Below, piece after piece: positions 7,792 through 14,961 of a DNA stretch of 64,000 nt (position 1 is its first letter; every line of letters begins with the position of its first letter). Below the pieces are notes generated by a model. The model did no database searches and was not told where the DNA came from. It was given only the letters and a program-made list of their open reading frames with translations. Source of the stretch: an uncultured Candidatus Saccharibacteria bacterium (GTDB lineage Bacteria > Patescibacteriota > Saccharimonadia > Saccharimonadales > Saccharimonadaceae). The stretch covers positions 177,698 through 241,697 of the forward strand of contig CAMXXV010000001.1 of assembly GCA_947253285.1 (NCBI GenBank), read 5' to 3'. A program made the translations under genes and the position numbers.

Positions 7792-8339
7792 TGGCAAAAG
7801 CAAAGCGTTATGACGACAGGCGCCAGTGGTACGCAATTCATACCTATTCTGGTTATGAGGAGCAAGTAGCTGACCAGATTAAGCAGCGTATTCAGGGTGT
7901 CGACATGGCAGATAAGATATTTAATGTCTTGGTGCCAAAAGAGAAGATGATTGTAATCAAGAACGGCAAGCGCCGTGTGGTTGACCAGAAGATTTTTCAG
8001 AGCTACGTCTTGGTTGAGATGAAGCTAAATGAAGAGACTTGGTTTATTATCCGCAATACCCCTGGTGTGACTGGTTTTGTTGGTGCCGGCACTAACCCAA
8101 CTCCAGTTAGCGACGCAGAAATCAAGAGTATTAAGAAGCGCATGGGCGCCGAAGAGCCAAAGCACGATATTGACCTTCAAGTTGGTGAGGTAGTTAGCAT
8201 TGTTGACGGGCCATTTAAGGGATTCGAGGGCAACGTGTGCGAAGTTGATTCCGTAAAGGGCAAGATTAAGGTGATGGTCAGTATGTTTGGTCGTGATACC
8301 TCAGTTGAGCTCGACGTGCTACAAGTTAAGAAAATTTAA
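7791..8339 (+). CDS. nusG: transcription termination/antitermination factor NusG
   Basis: A 182-residue NusG with the N-terminal NGN domain (WYAIHTYSGYEEQVADQI near residue 12; 'VRNTPGVTGFVG'-like block near residue 90 reading IRNTPGVTGFVGAG) and a C-terminal KOW domain (VGEVVSIVDGPFKGFEG). It couples RNA polymerase to the ribosome or Rho. ATG 7791 overlaps the secE stop and follows AAGGAG; the longer in-frame reading from 7767 lies inside secE. The gene leads into the L11/L1 operon as in most bacteria. Confidence 0.97.
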   Translation: MAKAKRYDDRRQWYAIHTYSGYEEQVADQIKQRIQGVDMADKIFNVLVPKEKMIVIKNGKRRVVDQKIFQSYVLVEMKLNEETWFIIRNTPGVTGFVGAGTNPTPVSDAEIKSIKKRMGAEEPKHDIDLQVGEVVSIVDGPFKGFEGNVCEVDSVKGKIKVMVSMFGRDTSVELDVLQVKKI

Positions 8340-8346
8340 CTTGTGG

Positions 8347-8375
8347 TTGTAAAAAATGTTAAATAGTGGTAATAT
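8347..8375 (+). promoter_or_regulatory. probable rplK-rplA promoter
   Basis: TTGTAA at 8347-8352, a 17-bp spacer and TAATAT at 8370-8375. A second TATAAT-like element at 8393-8398 lies closer to the gene and could be an alternative. Confidence 0.55.
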
Positions 8376-8419
8376 ATTAGACGTTACGCACTTATAATTA
8401 TAAGAAGGATAAGTTACTC

Positions 8420-8848
8420 ATGGCAAAAGAGAAGGTATTAGGCAACTTAAAGTTGCGCATTCCAGCTGGCCGTGCAACGGCAGGCCCTCCAGTGGGCTCG
8501 ACGCTTGGTCAGTGGGGTTTAAATATGATGGATTTTATTAATCCATTTAACGAACAGACTAAAGATATGATGGGCAAGGAAGTGATTGTTCACCTCCAGG
8601 TGCTCGAAGGTCGTAAGTTTCGTTGGACTTGTCTTGGCCAGCCAGTTGACGATTTGATTCGTGAGGCCGCTGGTATCAAGAAGGGTTCAGGCAAGCCACA
8701 AGCTGATAAGGTTGGTAAGATTACCAAGGCTCAGGTTGCAGAGATTGCTGAGAAGAAAATGAAGTTCTTGAATGCTAACGATATCGAGGCTGCATCAAAG
8801 ATTGTAGCTGGTACGGCACGTTCAATGGGCGTCGTTGTTGAAGACTAA
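8420..8848 (+). CDS. rplK: ribosomal protein uL11
   Basis: A 142-residue L11, normal length. It binds the GTPase-associated region of 23S rRNA. The N-terminal domain shows 'KLRIPAGRATAGPPVGSTLG', and the C-terminal rRNA-binding domain ends with the usual AGTARSMGV. AAGAAGGATAAG lies upstream. It is followed by rplA after a 48-base structured gap. Confidence 0.98.
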   Translation: MAKEKVLGNLKLRIPAGRATAGPPVGSTLGQWGLNMMDFINPFNEQTKDMMGKEVIVHLQVLEGRKFRWTCLGQPVDDLIREAAGIKKGSGKPQADKVGKITKAQVAEIAEKKMKFLNANDIEAASKIVAGTARSMGVVVED

Positions 8849-8857
8849 TGATTAACC

Positions 8858-8884
8858 GTGGGAGGCGGAAGCCGTTAGCACCAC
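8858..8884 (+). promoter_or_regulatory. candidate L1-binding autoregulatory mRNA site
   Basis: Between rplK and rplA: GTGG (8858-8861), GA, then a GGC-GGAA-GCC tetraloop hairpin (8864-8873), GTTAGCA, and CCAC (8881-8884). The asymmetric GTGG/CCAC helix with an internal loop resembles the L1 target known in 23S rRNA and in L11-L1 operon mRNAs. It sits immediately before the rplA ribosome-binding site. Confidence 0.5.
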
Positions 8885-8896
8885 AGAAGGAGAAAT

Positions 8897-9811
8897 ATGG
8901 CAGAAGTTAAAGAAACTGCACCAGTAGAAGCTACCGAGGCAAAGCCAGAGGCTGCTGAAACTGAAGAGCGTTTTGCTAAGGCTGGCAAGCGCAGCGAAAA
9001 GTCAGTTAAGGCCGCTGAGGCTGAGGCTGAGCGCCAAGAGCGTAAGGCTGAAGGCGACACTACACCGCAAGATGGCGCGGTTGCTAACGTCGAGAAGGGA
9101 CCAGCCCCAAAGACTCGCACTCTAGCTGAGCGCAAGGGCAAGAAGTATCGCAAGGTAGCTGAGCAAATTGAAGCTGGTAAGGCTTACAACTTGCATGATG
9201 CATTAGATTTAGCTGTGAAGACCAGTACTACCAAGTTTGATAGCACGGTTGAGCTACATATGCGTCTTGGTGTTGATCCAAAGCAGGCTAACCAGAATGT
9301 TCGCTCGACTGTAGTATTACCTAACGGTACCGGTAAGGATGTTAAGGTAGCTGCGTTGGTCGCTGACACTGATGTTGAGGCTGCAAAGGCTGCAGGCGCC
9401 GCTTATGCCGGTGAAGCTGAAGTCAAGGCATTGCTTGAGAAGGAAAATCTTGATTTTGCCGTCTTGGTTGCTGCACCACAGTTCATGCCAAAGCTCGGTA
9501 AATACGCTCGCTTGCTTGGGCCACGTGGCTTAATGCCTAACCCGAAGGCTGGCACGGTGAGTGCTAACCCAGTAGAGGCTGTAAAGCAGGCAAAGGCTGG
9601 TAAGGTTGAATATCGTGTTGATAAGCAGGGTATTGTTCACCTTGGTATCGGTAAGGTATCGTTTGGTGCTGACAAACTACTAGAGAACGCCAATGCGGTT
9701 ATTGACAGCTTGAAGGCAGTCAAGCCAGCTGGTTTGAAGGGTATGTATGTTTTGGCTACCAGTGTTTCAACTACAATGGGCCCTGGTGTCAAGGTTGATC
9801 TGACCTTCTAA
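8897..9811 (+). CDS. rplA: ribosomal protein uL1 with N-terminal extension
   Basis: A 304-residue L1, about 75 residues longer than usual. The extra N-terminus (residues 1-78) is Glu/Ala/Lys-rich and probably disordered; the canonical protein starts near GKKYRKVAEQIEAGK (residue 81). Core motifs 'MRLGVDPKQANQNVR' and 'LGPRGLMPNPKAGTV' are intact. L1 forms the mobile stalk and usually represses its own operon; the mRNA site at 8858-8884 fits that. The start follows AAGGAGAAAT. L1 is absent in some CPR lineages, so its presence is informative. It ends at a strong terminator. Confidence 0.97.
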   Translation: MAEVKETAPVEATEAKPEAAETEERFAKAGKRSEKSVKAAEAEAERQERKAEGDTTPQDGAVANVEKGPAPKTRTLAERKGKKYRKVAEQIEAGKAYNLHDALDLAVKTSTTKFDSTVELHMRLGVDPKQANQNVRSTVVLPNGTGKDVKVAALVADTDVEAAKAAGAAYAGEAEVKALLEKENLDFAVLVAAPQFMPKLGKYARLLGPRGLMPNPKAGTVSANPVEAVKQAKAGKVEYRVDKQGIVHLGIGKVSFGADKLLENANAVIDSLKAVKPAGLKGMYVLATSVSTTMGPGVKVDLTF

Positions 9812-9830
9812 CTAAAGCCAATAGTTAATT

Positions 9831-9858
9831 AAAACACCCCTCCCGAGGGGTGTTTTAA
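9831..9858 (+). terminator. intrinsic terminator after rplA
   Basis: A perfect 11-bp stem: AAAACACCCCT (9831-9841), loop CCCG, AGGGGTGTTTT (9846-9856). Confidence 0.92.
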
Positions 9859-9860
9859 TG

Positions 9861-9869
9861 TGGTAGAAT
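9861..9869 (+). promoter_or_regulatory. extended -10 promoter, leaderless mRNA
   Basis: TGG-TAGAAT (hexamer 9864-9869), 7 bases before the ATG at 9877, with no recognisable -35; it directly follows the rplA terminator. Confidence 0.6.
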
Positions 9870-9876
9870 AGTAAGG

Positions 9877-10881
9877 ATGACAAATCAACACTTAACGGCG
9901 CGCGACACGACAGCGGCCTATCTAGCAGACGATGCGGAACTACTGGCGGTTGAGGCTGAATATCAGCAGTTCGAGCATAACTTACAGCAAAAAATCGCTC
10001 AAGCGCCGCAAGATTATCCGGAATTTAAGCACTATGATTACCAAGTAGCGCCGTTTTGGCATGACCCATACGTGTTGGCGGCGATTGTGAGCGCCCGCGC
10101 CGGCAAGTTTAGGGCTACTGACCCAGTAGTACGTGAGCTAATGGACACTTTGCGCCAGCCGCGTCGTCAATACACGCTAACTTTTACGCCGGATGGCGAT
10201 ACCTTACACGTAAAGTTGACTAATTATAGTTTAAACTGCGTAATCGATAGTATATTAGATACTGATGAGATTTGCGCCTATGCAGCGTACTTGCGTAGTC
10301 ACGGCAATCGACCGGAGTTATTCCCGCGTGACCAATACCCGTTTGCGTCGGAGCTTAAACAGCCGCGTGTTTATAAGGTGCCAGCTGCGACGTTGGCGAA
10401 ATATCCATTTTTGAAGCGTGTGCTTCAAGTAGCGAACCAGTTTATTGGTTATCCATATGTGTGGGGTGGCAGTAACCCGGATACCTCATTTGATTGCAGC
10501 GGATTTGTTGACTATATCTTAGACCAGTTGGGGTATCGCTATCGTAATCAAATTGCGGGGCGTGAAGTGCGCTTGCCGGTGGCGGGCTCGACACGCCAAG
10601 GGGTGTTCTATGATGGCTTGTATGAGAAATGCCAGCGGGTTGAGATTGGCGGTGAACAACCAGGTGACCTAATTTTCTTCGGCGGCACCTTTGACACATC
10701 TTATCGCAAGGCAAATTTGAGCCATGTCGGGTTTTATGTGGGTGATGGCTGGTTTATTGCCTGCGCTTCGTCGAGTGAGGGTGTGCATTATAATAATCTT
10801 TCCGATACCCTCGACGAGGGCGAGACTTGGCGTGACCATTTAGTTTGTTATGGACGTTTGAAGGATGTTGACCATGAATAA
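9877..10881 (+). CDS. NlpC/P60-type cysteine peptidase without signal peptide
   Basis: A 334-residue protein. The C-terminal domain (about residues 185-325) is NlpC/P60: 'YPYVWGGSNPDTSFDCSGF' with catalytic C207, and LSHVGFYVGDG with H283. The family hydrolyses peptide bonds in peptidoglycan stems. Residues 1-180 match nothing I recognise. No signal peptide or membrane segment is visible, which is unusual for a wall hydrolase and suggests a cytoplasmic target or non-Sec export. Translation is probably leaderless (see 9861). Its stop lies within the start region of the RelA/SpoT-like gene, with 8 bases of overlap, so the two are coupled. Confidence 0.85.
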   Translation: MTNQHLTARDTTAAYLADDAELLAVEAEYQQFEHNLQQKIAQAPQDYPEFKHYDYQVAPFWHDPYVLAAIVSARAGKFRATDPVVRELMDTLRQPRRQYTLTFTPDGDTLHVKLTNYSLNCVIDSILDTDEICAYAAYLRSHGNRPELFPRDQYPFASELKQPRVYKVPAATLAKYPFLKRVLQVANQFIGYPYVWGGSNPDTSFDCSGFVDYILDQLGYRYRNQIAGREVRLPVAGSTRQGVFYDGLYEKCQRVEIGGEQPGDLIFFGGTFDTSYRKANLSHVGFYVGDGWFIACASSSEGVHYNNLSDTLDEGETWRDHLVCYGRLKDVDHE

Positions 10882-12571
10882 CTTTAATTACAGTCCATTC
10901 GATAACAATAACTATCCCTATCCAGAGTTGCCGCGCAATACGCGTCCGGCGTTGGATAAATATCTTAATATTGACCCAGATTTACAGGACGGTAAGAATC
11001 GTCGTGACTTCTTAAAGTCTCTTAATGACCAGTACCGAACGGTACGTGAGTTCGCTCGTAACGAAATTAATCAGGAATGCTATGCGGCAGTGGTGATGGG
11101 GCAGATTTACGATAAGTCGCACGATAATAAGGGTAATATCACTAACCCGAAGATTCAGGCTGTGCTGTCAGACTACATTAAATGCACGAAGTTTGATGAT
11201 GACCCAGCGCGAGATAAACAGAAGAAAATTTATCTGGTAGGTTTACTGCGTGACCGGACTTGTATTGATAATTTGCGGGCGCAGACGTTTGCCAATGCTG
11301 CGCTAGGCACGGAACCACGGCAGTTTTCTGATGAGCAGTGGTTACAGCAATCTGCCCTTGCCAAGCCAGAGGTGCTAGCGAAGACGGCGGAAACAATCAA
11401 TGTAGAATCGCTCTTGATTGCCTCTGCGGAGTCGTTACAAAAGTTAAACGACAATTGCAGCAACTCGCTAGCGACAATGCAAGAGGTGGTATTTACAGAG
11501 CAAATTTTGGAGCCGATGGCGGAGATGATTGGCTTTGATGGCCTTGCGATGGCGCTTAGTTCGCGTAGTAAAGAGGTGCGGTTGACCAATGCCGGCCGGT
11601 CTGATTTACTTGACCGCGCCGATAATATGCTAAATTGCGTTAGTGCGTTTGACCGCGAACATAATAAGCGTTTGTGTGTTGAGCGGGCGGTATCAGAGAT
11701 TACGGGCGCCGTGTTTGGCGCGCCGCATAGCTTCGTGGCAAAGCCGGCGATTGAGACTACGGGTGATAACGAGGCGATTTTCGGCACGATTATTGACCAA
11801 GGACATCGGTCTAATTTAACACCAGCAAAAGATAATACGGTTGGCCGGTTCCGCTTGAAGTCGCGTGGCTCTTTGGCAATGAAACTGTATAACGCTGAAC
11901 GCGATGAGGCTCAGGAGTTTGCTCCGGACCAGTCGGATGTGCCAATGGATTTGCTTGGTATGACTTTAATTGCTAAGGATGAAGCGGAGCAGCGGAAGAT
12001 TTTTACGCAGGTAGTAACAGGCATCTACAATTGCAATAGTATCCACCCGTTAGCCGCTAATAGTAAGATATCACCAGTACATATTGCGGGTACTGAGGAC
12101 TATATTGAGCGGTTACTGGCTGATTTATCGCAGCGCGGTGGCACGAATCGCAATCCGGCGGAGCGACTGCATATTTTAGTGGATGGCAAGCCAGCGGGAG
12201 ACGCGGCAGGGTTGCACCTTGCTAAGGTTACATTTAGCTATGACAATATTCCAGTAGAAATCCAGATGGTGACACAGCAGGCGCGTGATGAGATGCGCTG
12301 TGGCAAGCTGGCGCATATTATTTACAAGGCGCGTACTAGCGGCAATAACCCAGGAGATGTTGACCAGCTGGCAAAATTGTTGCCGTCAATCCATGCTCGT
12401 CGTAAACATATCAGTCTGCCGAATTTGGTGGGTTCGAGTACTGATGCCAAGGGTGTGCATATTGCTGGCGCCAGTGAGCAGCGAGCGCGTGAGCTATTGC
12501 GCCAAGTGGATAATCCAAGCCAAATCAATACGTTGGGTAAGTTGGCGGTGATTGACACGACCTTAAACTAG
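10874..12571 (+). CDS. divergent RelA/SpoT-like (alarmone synthetase-fold) protein
   Basis: A 565-residue protein without membrane segments. The C-terminal half carries the landmarks of the RelA/SpoT synthetase fold: R327-x-K329...S333 in RLKSRGSLAMKLYN (family RxKxxxS), D359-LLG362 in PMDLLGMTLIA (family D..GxR, with the Arg replaced by Thr), and E462-I-Q464 in VEIQMVTQ followed by a GKLAHIIYK block. Upstream, 'EQILEPMAEMIGF' near residues 209-221 resembles the linker before the synthetase domain of long RSH enzymes, but no HD hydrolase motif is evident. Synthetase activity is therefore uncertain. ATG 10874 is chosen over the in-frame ATG 10865 by spacing from GAAGGA. It shares a transcript with the NlpC/P60 gene. 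Confidence 0.6.
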   Translation: MNNFNYSPFDNNNYPYPELPRNTRPALDKYLNIDPDLQDGKNRRDFLKSLNDQYRTVREFARNEINQECYAAVVMGQIYDKSHDNKGNITNPKIQAVLSDYIKCTKFDDDPARDKQKKIYLVGLLRDRTCIDNLRAQTFANAALGTEPRQFSDEQWLQQSALAKPEVLAKTAETINVESLLIASAESLQKLNDNCSNSLATMQEVVFTEQILEPMAEMIGFDGLAMALSSRSKEVRLTNAGRSDLLDRADNMLNCVSAFDREHNKRLCVERAVSEITGAVFGAPHSFVAKPAIETTGDNEAIFGTIIDQGHRSNLTPAKDNTVGRFRLKSRGSLAMKLYNAERDEAQEFAPDQSDVPMDLLGMTLIAKDEAEQRKIFTQVVTGIYNCNSIHPLAANSKISPVHIAGTEDYIERLLADLSQRGGTNRNPAERLHILVDGKPAGDAAGLHLAKVTFSYDNIPVEIQMVTQQARDEMRCGKLAHIIYKARTSGNNPGDVDQLAKLLPSIHARRKHISLPNLVGSSTDAKGVHIAGASEQRARELLRQVDNPSQINTLGKLAVIDTTLN

Positions 12572-12600
12572 TTGCAAAAATAATACGTTTATGTTATAAT
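12572..12600 (+). promoter_or_regulatory. promoter of the 12652 gene
   Basis: TTGCAA at 12572-12577 immediately after the previous stop codon, a 17-bp spacer, and TATAAT at 12595-12600 preceded by TGT. Confidence 0.8.
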
Positions 12601-12607
12601 ATGAGAG

Positions 12608-12633
12608 TTATACCAATCGGTGTAATGTACATT
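12608..12633 (+). promoter_or_regulatory. 5' leader hairpin + TGTACATT element, copy 1
   Basis: TTATACC (12608-12614), loop AATC, GGTGTAA (12619-12625), then TGTACATT (12626-12633). The stem begins at the predicted transcription start. Three further genes (13184, 57669, 58398) have the same arrangement. The Shine-Dalgarno AGGAG lies 7 bases downstream. Confidence 0.65.
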
Positions 12634-12651
12634 TCGAGTTAGGAGAAAATT

Positions 12652-13080
12652 GTGATTAGTGTAGCAGATAAGCCGGGTGATGTTGCTGAGATTACAGCAG
12701 ACAGCATGAGTTCCCTGGGTCGTGATGAATTAGAAACTTTGTATACCGATATGTCATTAACTTTAGCAAATGCGAAGCAATATCGTGACGTATTAGCAAA
12801 AATGTTGCGCGGCATCGACAGAGAACTCGTAAATATCAAGCAAGATATTTGTACTAATTGCGATAAGGCGTTGGTTGATTTATTTACGACACATCAAATT
12901 GAAACTGATAACGCTAAAACTGAACAACTGAGGAAAGTCTATCGTAATCGTGCTGAAACGCGCGACAATATCGAAAAAATTTATACTAATACTATAAAGA
13001 TAATTGAGCTAGCAAAAAACAATTTAGTTATTATCACTAAAACCATGTGTAAATTAAATTGTCAATCACAACATAACTAA
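12652..13080 (+). CDS. small helical protein of unknown function
   Basis: A 142-residue protein not recognised. It starts with GTG after AGGAGAAAATT. The sequence is almost entirely helical with heptad-like stretches ('LETLYTDMSLTLANAKQY' and 'RKVYRNRAETRDNIEKIY'), suggesting a coiled coil or helical bundle, and it has three cysteines. No signal peptide or membrane segment. It is a single-gene unit with its own promoter, hairpin leader and terminator. It shares the leader type, not obvious sequence, with the genes at 13184, 57669 and 58398. Confidence 0.7.
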   Translation: MISVADKPGDVAEITADSMSSLGRDELETLYTDMSLTLANAKQYRDVLAKMLRGIDRELVNIKQDICTNCDKALVDLFTTHQIETDNAKTEQLRKVYRNRAETRDNIEKIYTNTIKIIELAKNNLVIITKTMCKLNCQSQHN

Positions 13081-13089
13081 TTTAACACT

Positions 13090-13112
13090 GCCCCACCTCT
13101 GGTGGGGCTTTA
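13090..13112 (+). terminator. intrinsic terminator
   Basis: GCCCCACC (13090-13097), loop TCT, GGTGGGGC (13101-13108), then TTTA. Confidence 0.88.
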
Positions 13113-13131
13113 CTTATTTTGGACTATGTTG

Positions 13132-13137
13132 TATTAT
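13132..13137 (+). promoter_or_regulatory. probable -10 of the 13184 gene
   Basis: TATTAT at 13132-13137 with only a weak TTTACT 17 bp upstream at the tail of the preceding terminator. It places the transcription start near 13144, at the foot of the leader hairpin. Confidence 0.5.
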
Positions 13138-13145
13138 AAAGTCTC

Positions 13146-13170
13146 TTGGGCGAATTGCTCAATGTACATT
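13146..13170 (+). promoter_or_regulatory. 5' leader hairpin + TGTACATT element, copy 2
   Basis: TTGGGC (13146-13151), loop GAATT, GCTCAA (13157-13162, one G-T pair), then TGTACATT (13163-13170) and AAAGGAG directly after it. Same order as the copies at 12608, 57623 and 58355. Confidence 0.65.
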
Positions 13171-13183
13171 AAAGGAGTTGATA

Positions 13184-13630
13184 ATGGTTATTAAAGTAGA
13201 AGATACCGATCCGGCACTGGCCTTTAGATGGAAATTGCCGAAGGTGTTTCCTGAAATGCATCCAAGGGTGACGCTTGATTGCTGGAAGCTCAATGATAGT
13301 GGCTTGCCTGTACCGGCGCGCGGCAAGGCTGACGCTAGTCGCATTAATCGATTTTATGGCATGCTTTATGCAGCAATCATGGTTGATTGTAGCAAATATT
13401 ATGCTATTCACTGGCTTAATCATTTACGTAATATTAGCTTAAATACGGAAATTGATTGTGGGTGGCGTGTAGAAGCTACGATTTTATTGCATGCCATAGA
13501 GGAAGTTGGCCAATTCACACAAGATGATCGAAAGTTACTCTGTAAATTATGGAGTAATCCGTCATACAATTGGACTTACATTAACCCAACTGATTATCAA
13601 GAGATTATAGTTACAGCCAGCAGGCTGTGA
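13184..13630 (+). CDS. small protein of unknown function
   Basis: A 148-residue protein with no recognised family. It is less helical than its neighbours and rich in Trp/Tyr/Pro in the first third ('FRWKLPKVFPEMHPRV'), with a helical middle around 'INRFYGMLYAAIMVDCSKYY'. ATG 13184 lies 6 bases after AAAGGAG; a TTG two codons earlier is less likely. The stop is TGA. It probably shares its transcript with the gene at 13653, 22 bases downstream, and has the hairpin/TGTACATT leader. Confidence 0.65.
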   Translation: MVIKVEDTDPALAFRWKLPKVFPEMHPRVTLDCWKLNDSGLPVPARGKADASRINRFYGMLYAAIMVDCSKYYAIHWLNHLRNISLNTEIDCGWRVEATILLHAIEEVGQFTQDDRKLLCKLWSNPSYNWTYINPTDYQEIIVTASRL

Positions 13631-13652
13631 CCATTGACCGAGAGGATTTATT

Positions 13653-14132
13653 ATGATTGATAATAATGTAGCATTGGCAGACATACCAGATTCTCAGGAT
13701 GATGCCACGGCATCTTATGCTGTACGCTATGATAATATGGTTAAACCACTGGATGATTTGCTTCAACACTATGATTCATTTGAACAGCAGATGGAATCTA
13801 TAAGAAAGTTGAGCAAAGCCATACAGGCAGTTGGCTTGGCTGTAGAGTCATTGAGTGATGCTAAGGCTAATTTAGATAACGTACCGAGCGACGGTCGTGT
13901 TGAAATAACAGCGCATTTGATTCAAGAAAATAAGAAAGCGGTGGAGTGCGCGCAAGAGGCCTTGCGTAATACTTTGCATAATTGCCAGGTTGCAGCACGT
14001 GACTGTGAGATTATCATACCTTACGTGGAACGCTATGGTAGTGATGTAGGTGATGCCTGCCGTAATATTTTAAAAGCCTTGAACCAAGACGTTTACATGA
14101 TGGTCTATCGTAGTAATGATGGTACAGTCTAA
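13653..14132 (+). CDS. small helical protein of unknown function
   Basis: A 159-residue acidic protein made of long helices ('MVKPLDDLLQHYDSFEQQ', 'KKAVECAQEALRN'), probably a helical bundle, with three cysteines in the second half. No signal peptide or membrane segment; not recognised. GAGAGGATTTATT precedes the ATG. It has no promoter of its own and appears to be second in the 13184 unit, ending at the hairpin 14158-14180 just before the ribosomal-protein leader. Confidence 0.65.
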   Translation: MIDNNVALADIPDSQDDATASYAVRYDNMVKPLDDLLQHYDSFEQQMESIRKLSKAIQAVGLAVESLSDAKANLDNVPSDGRVEITAHLIQENKKAVECAQEALRNTLHNCQVAARDCEIIIPYVERYGSDVGDACRNILKALNQDVYMMVYRSNDGTV

Positions 14133-14157
14133 TTAATGATAACTATAATTAAACCCT

Positions 14158-14183
14158 AGCCCCTACAAAATGTAGGGGCTTTT
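14158..14183 (+). terminator. intrinsic terminator
   Basis: AGCCCCTACA (14158-14167), loop AAA, TGTAGGGGCT (14171-14180), then TTTA. Confidence 0.9.
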
Positions 14184-14205
14184 ACTATTGTATTTTTGCT
14201 AAAAA

Positions 14206-14219
14206 TATGATAGTATAGT
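14206..14219 (+). promoter_or_regulatory. probable S10/spc operon promoter region
   Basis: Two overlapping -10 candidates, TATGAT (14206-14211) and TATAGT (14214-14219), lie in an AT-rich stretch after the terminator. No convincing -35 is correctly spaced for either, so the exact start is uncertain. Confidence 0.45.
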
Positions 14220-14236
14220 GTTGTTAATGTTAGACC

Positions 14237-14304
14237 AACGCCCTGAGAGCGTTTGCAAGTCTTGCCATAACTGGTGGGAAACTGCGAATTCTCAGGCGTT
14301 TTAA
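14237..14304 (+). promoter_or_regulatory. structured leader RNA of the ribosomal operon
   Basis: An outer stem AACGCC-TGAGA (14237-14248) pairs with TCTCA-GGCGTT (14290-14300) with one bulged C. Inside it, GCGTTT (14249-14254) pairs with AAAC-GC (14279-14285), enclosing two small hairpins at 14255-14265 and 14265-14274. This is a branched fold just before the L3 ribosome-binding site. The 3' stem ends in TTTT, so it could act as an attenuator or as a binding site for a ribosomal protein such as L4; both are inference. Confidence 0.55.
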
Positions 14305-14319
14305 GTGGAAAAGGGAAGT

Positions 14320-14961
14320 ATGAATACTTTAATCGGTACCAAACTTGGAATGACCCAAATCCTCGGGGAGAATGGTGTTGTGATACCTGTCACTATCATT
14401 CAAGCCGGCCCCTGCACTGTAACTCAGGTAAAGTCTGTCGAAAAGGACGGCTACAACGCAGTGCAGCTCGGTTATGGTAAGGGTAAGAACCTGAGCAATG
14501 CCGTTGCCGGACACGTAAAAGCATCCGGCGCCACACCAAAGGTCTTGCGCGAAGTACGAGTTGAAGAACTCGGCGAAGCCAAGGTCGGCGATGTGCTAAC
14601 AGCAGACCTGTTTAAGGTCGGCGATTCTGTTGACGTCAGTGGCGTCAGCAAGGGTAAAGGCTGGGCAGGCACGATTAAGCGGTGGAACTTTAACCGTCAG
14701 CGCAAGACGCATGGTGGTAAGGGTAACACTCGCAAGGTCGGCTCAATCGGCTGTATGTACCCACAGCGCGTGTTTAAGGGCCATCCAATGGCTGGCCAGA
14801 TGGGCGCTGAAAAGACAACTGTTAAAAACTTGACTGTCGCTTATGTCGACGCCGCCAAGAACCTCGTTGGGGTGAAGGGCGCCGTGCCAGGGCCAAAGAA
14901 GGGCACTGTGATGATTAGCGCTGCTATCAAGTTTAATCACAAGGGAAAGGAGACTAAGTAA
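14320..14961 (+). CDS. rplC: ribosomal protein uL3
   Basis: A 213-residue L3, an early-assembly 50S protein reaching the peptidyl-transferase region. It has the N-terminal 'LIGTKLGMTQIL' and the central loop 'GTIKRWNFNRQRKTHGG'. ATG 14320 is chosen over the in-frame GTG 14305 because AAGGGA lies just before it. It is the first gene of the operon: the usual first gene, rpsJ (S10), is not upstream here. The stop overlaps the L4 start. Confidence 0.98.
   Translation: MNTLIGTKLGMTQILGENGVVIPVTIIQAGPCTVTQVKSVEKDGYNAVQLGYGKGKNLSNAVAGHVKASGATPKVLREVRVEELGEAKVGDVLTADLFKVGDSVDVSGVSKGKGWAGTIKRWNFNRQRKTHGGKGNTRKVGSIGCMYPQRVFKGHPMAGQMGAEKTTVKNLTVAYVDAAKNLVGVKGAVPGPKKGTVMISAAIKFNHKGKETK

Noticed and set aside
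8875..9153. 92-codon minus-strand open frame over the rplA extension
   Set aside because: The Ala/Glu/Lys-rich extension avoids stops on the other strand by composition; no promoter or ribosome-binding site.
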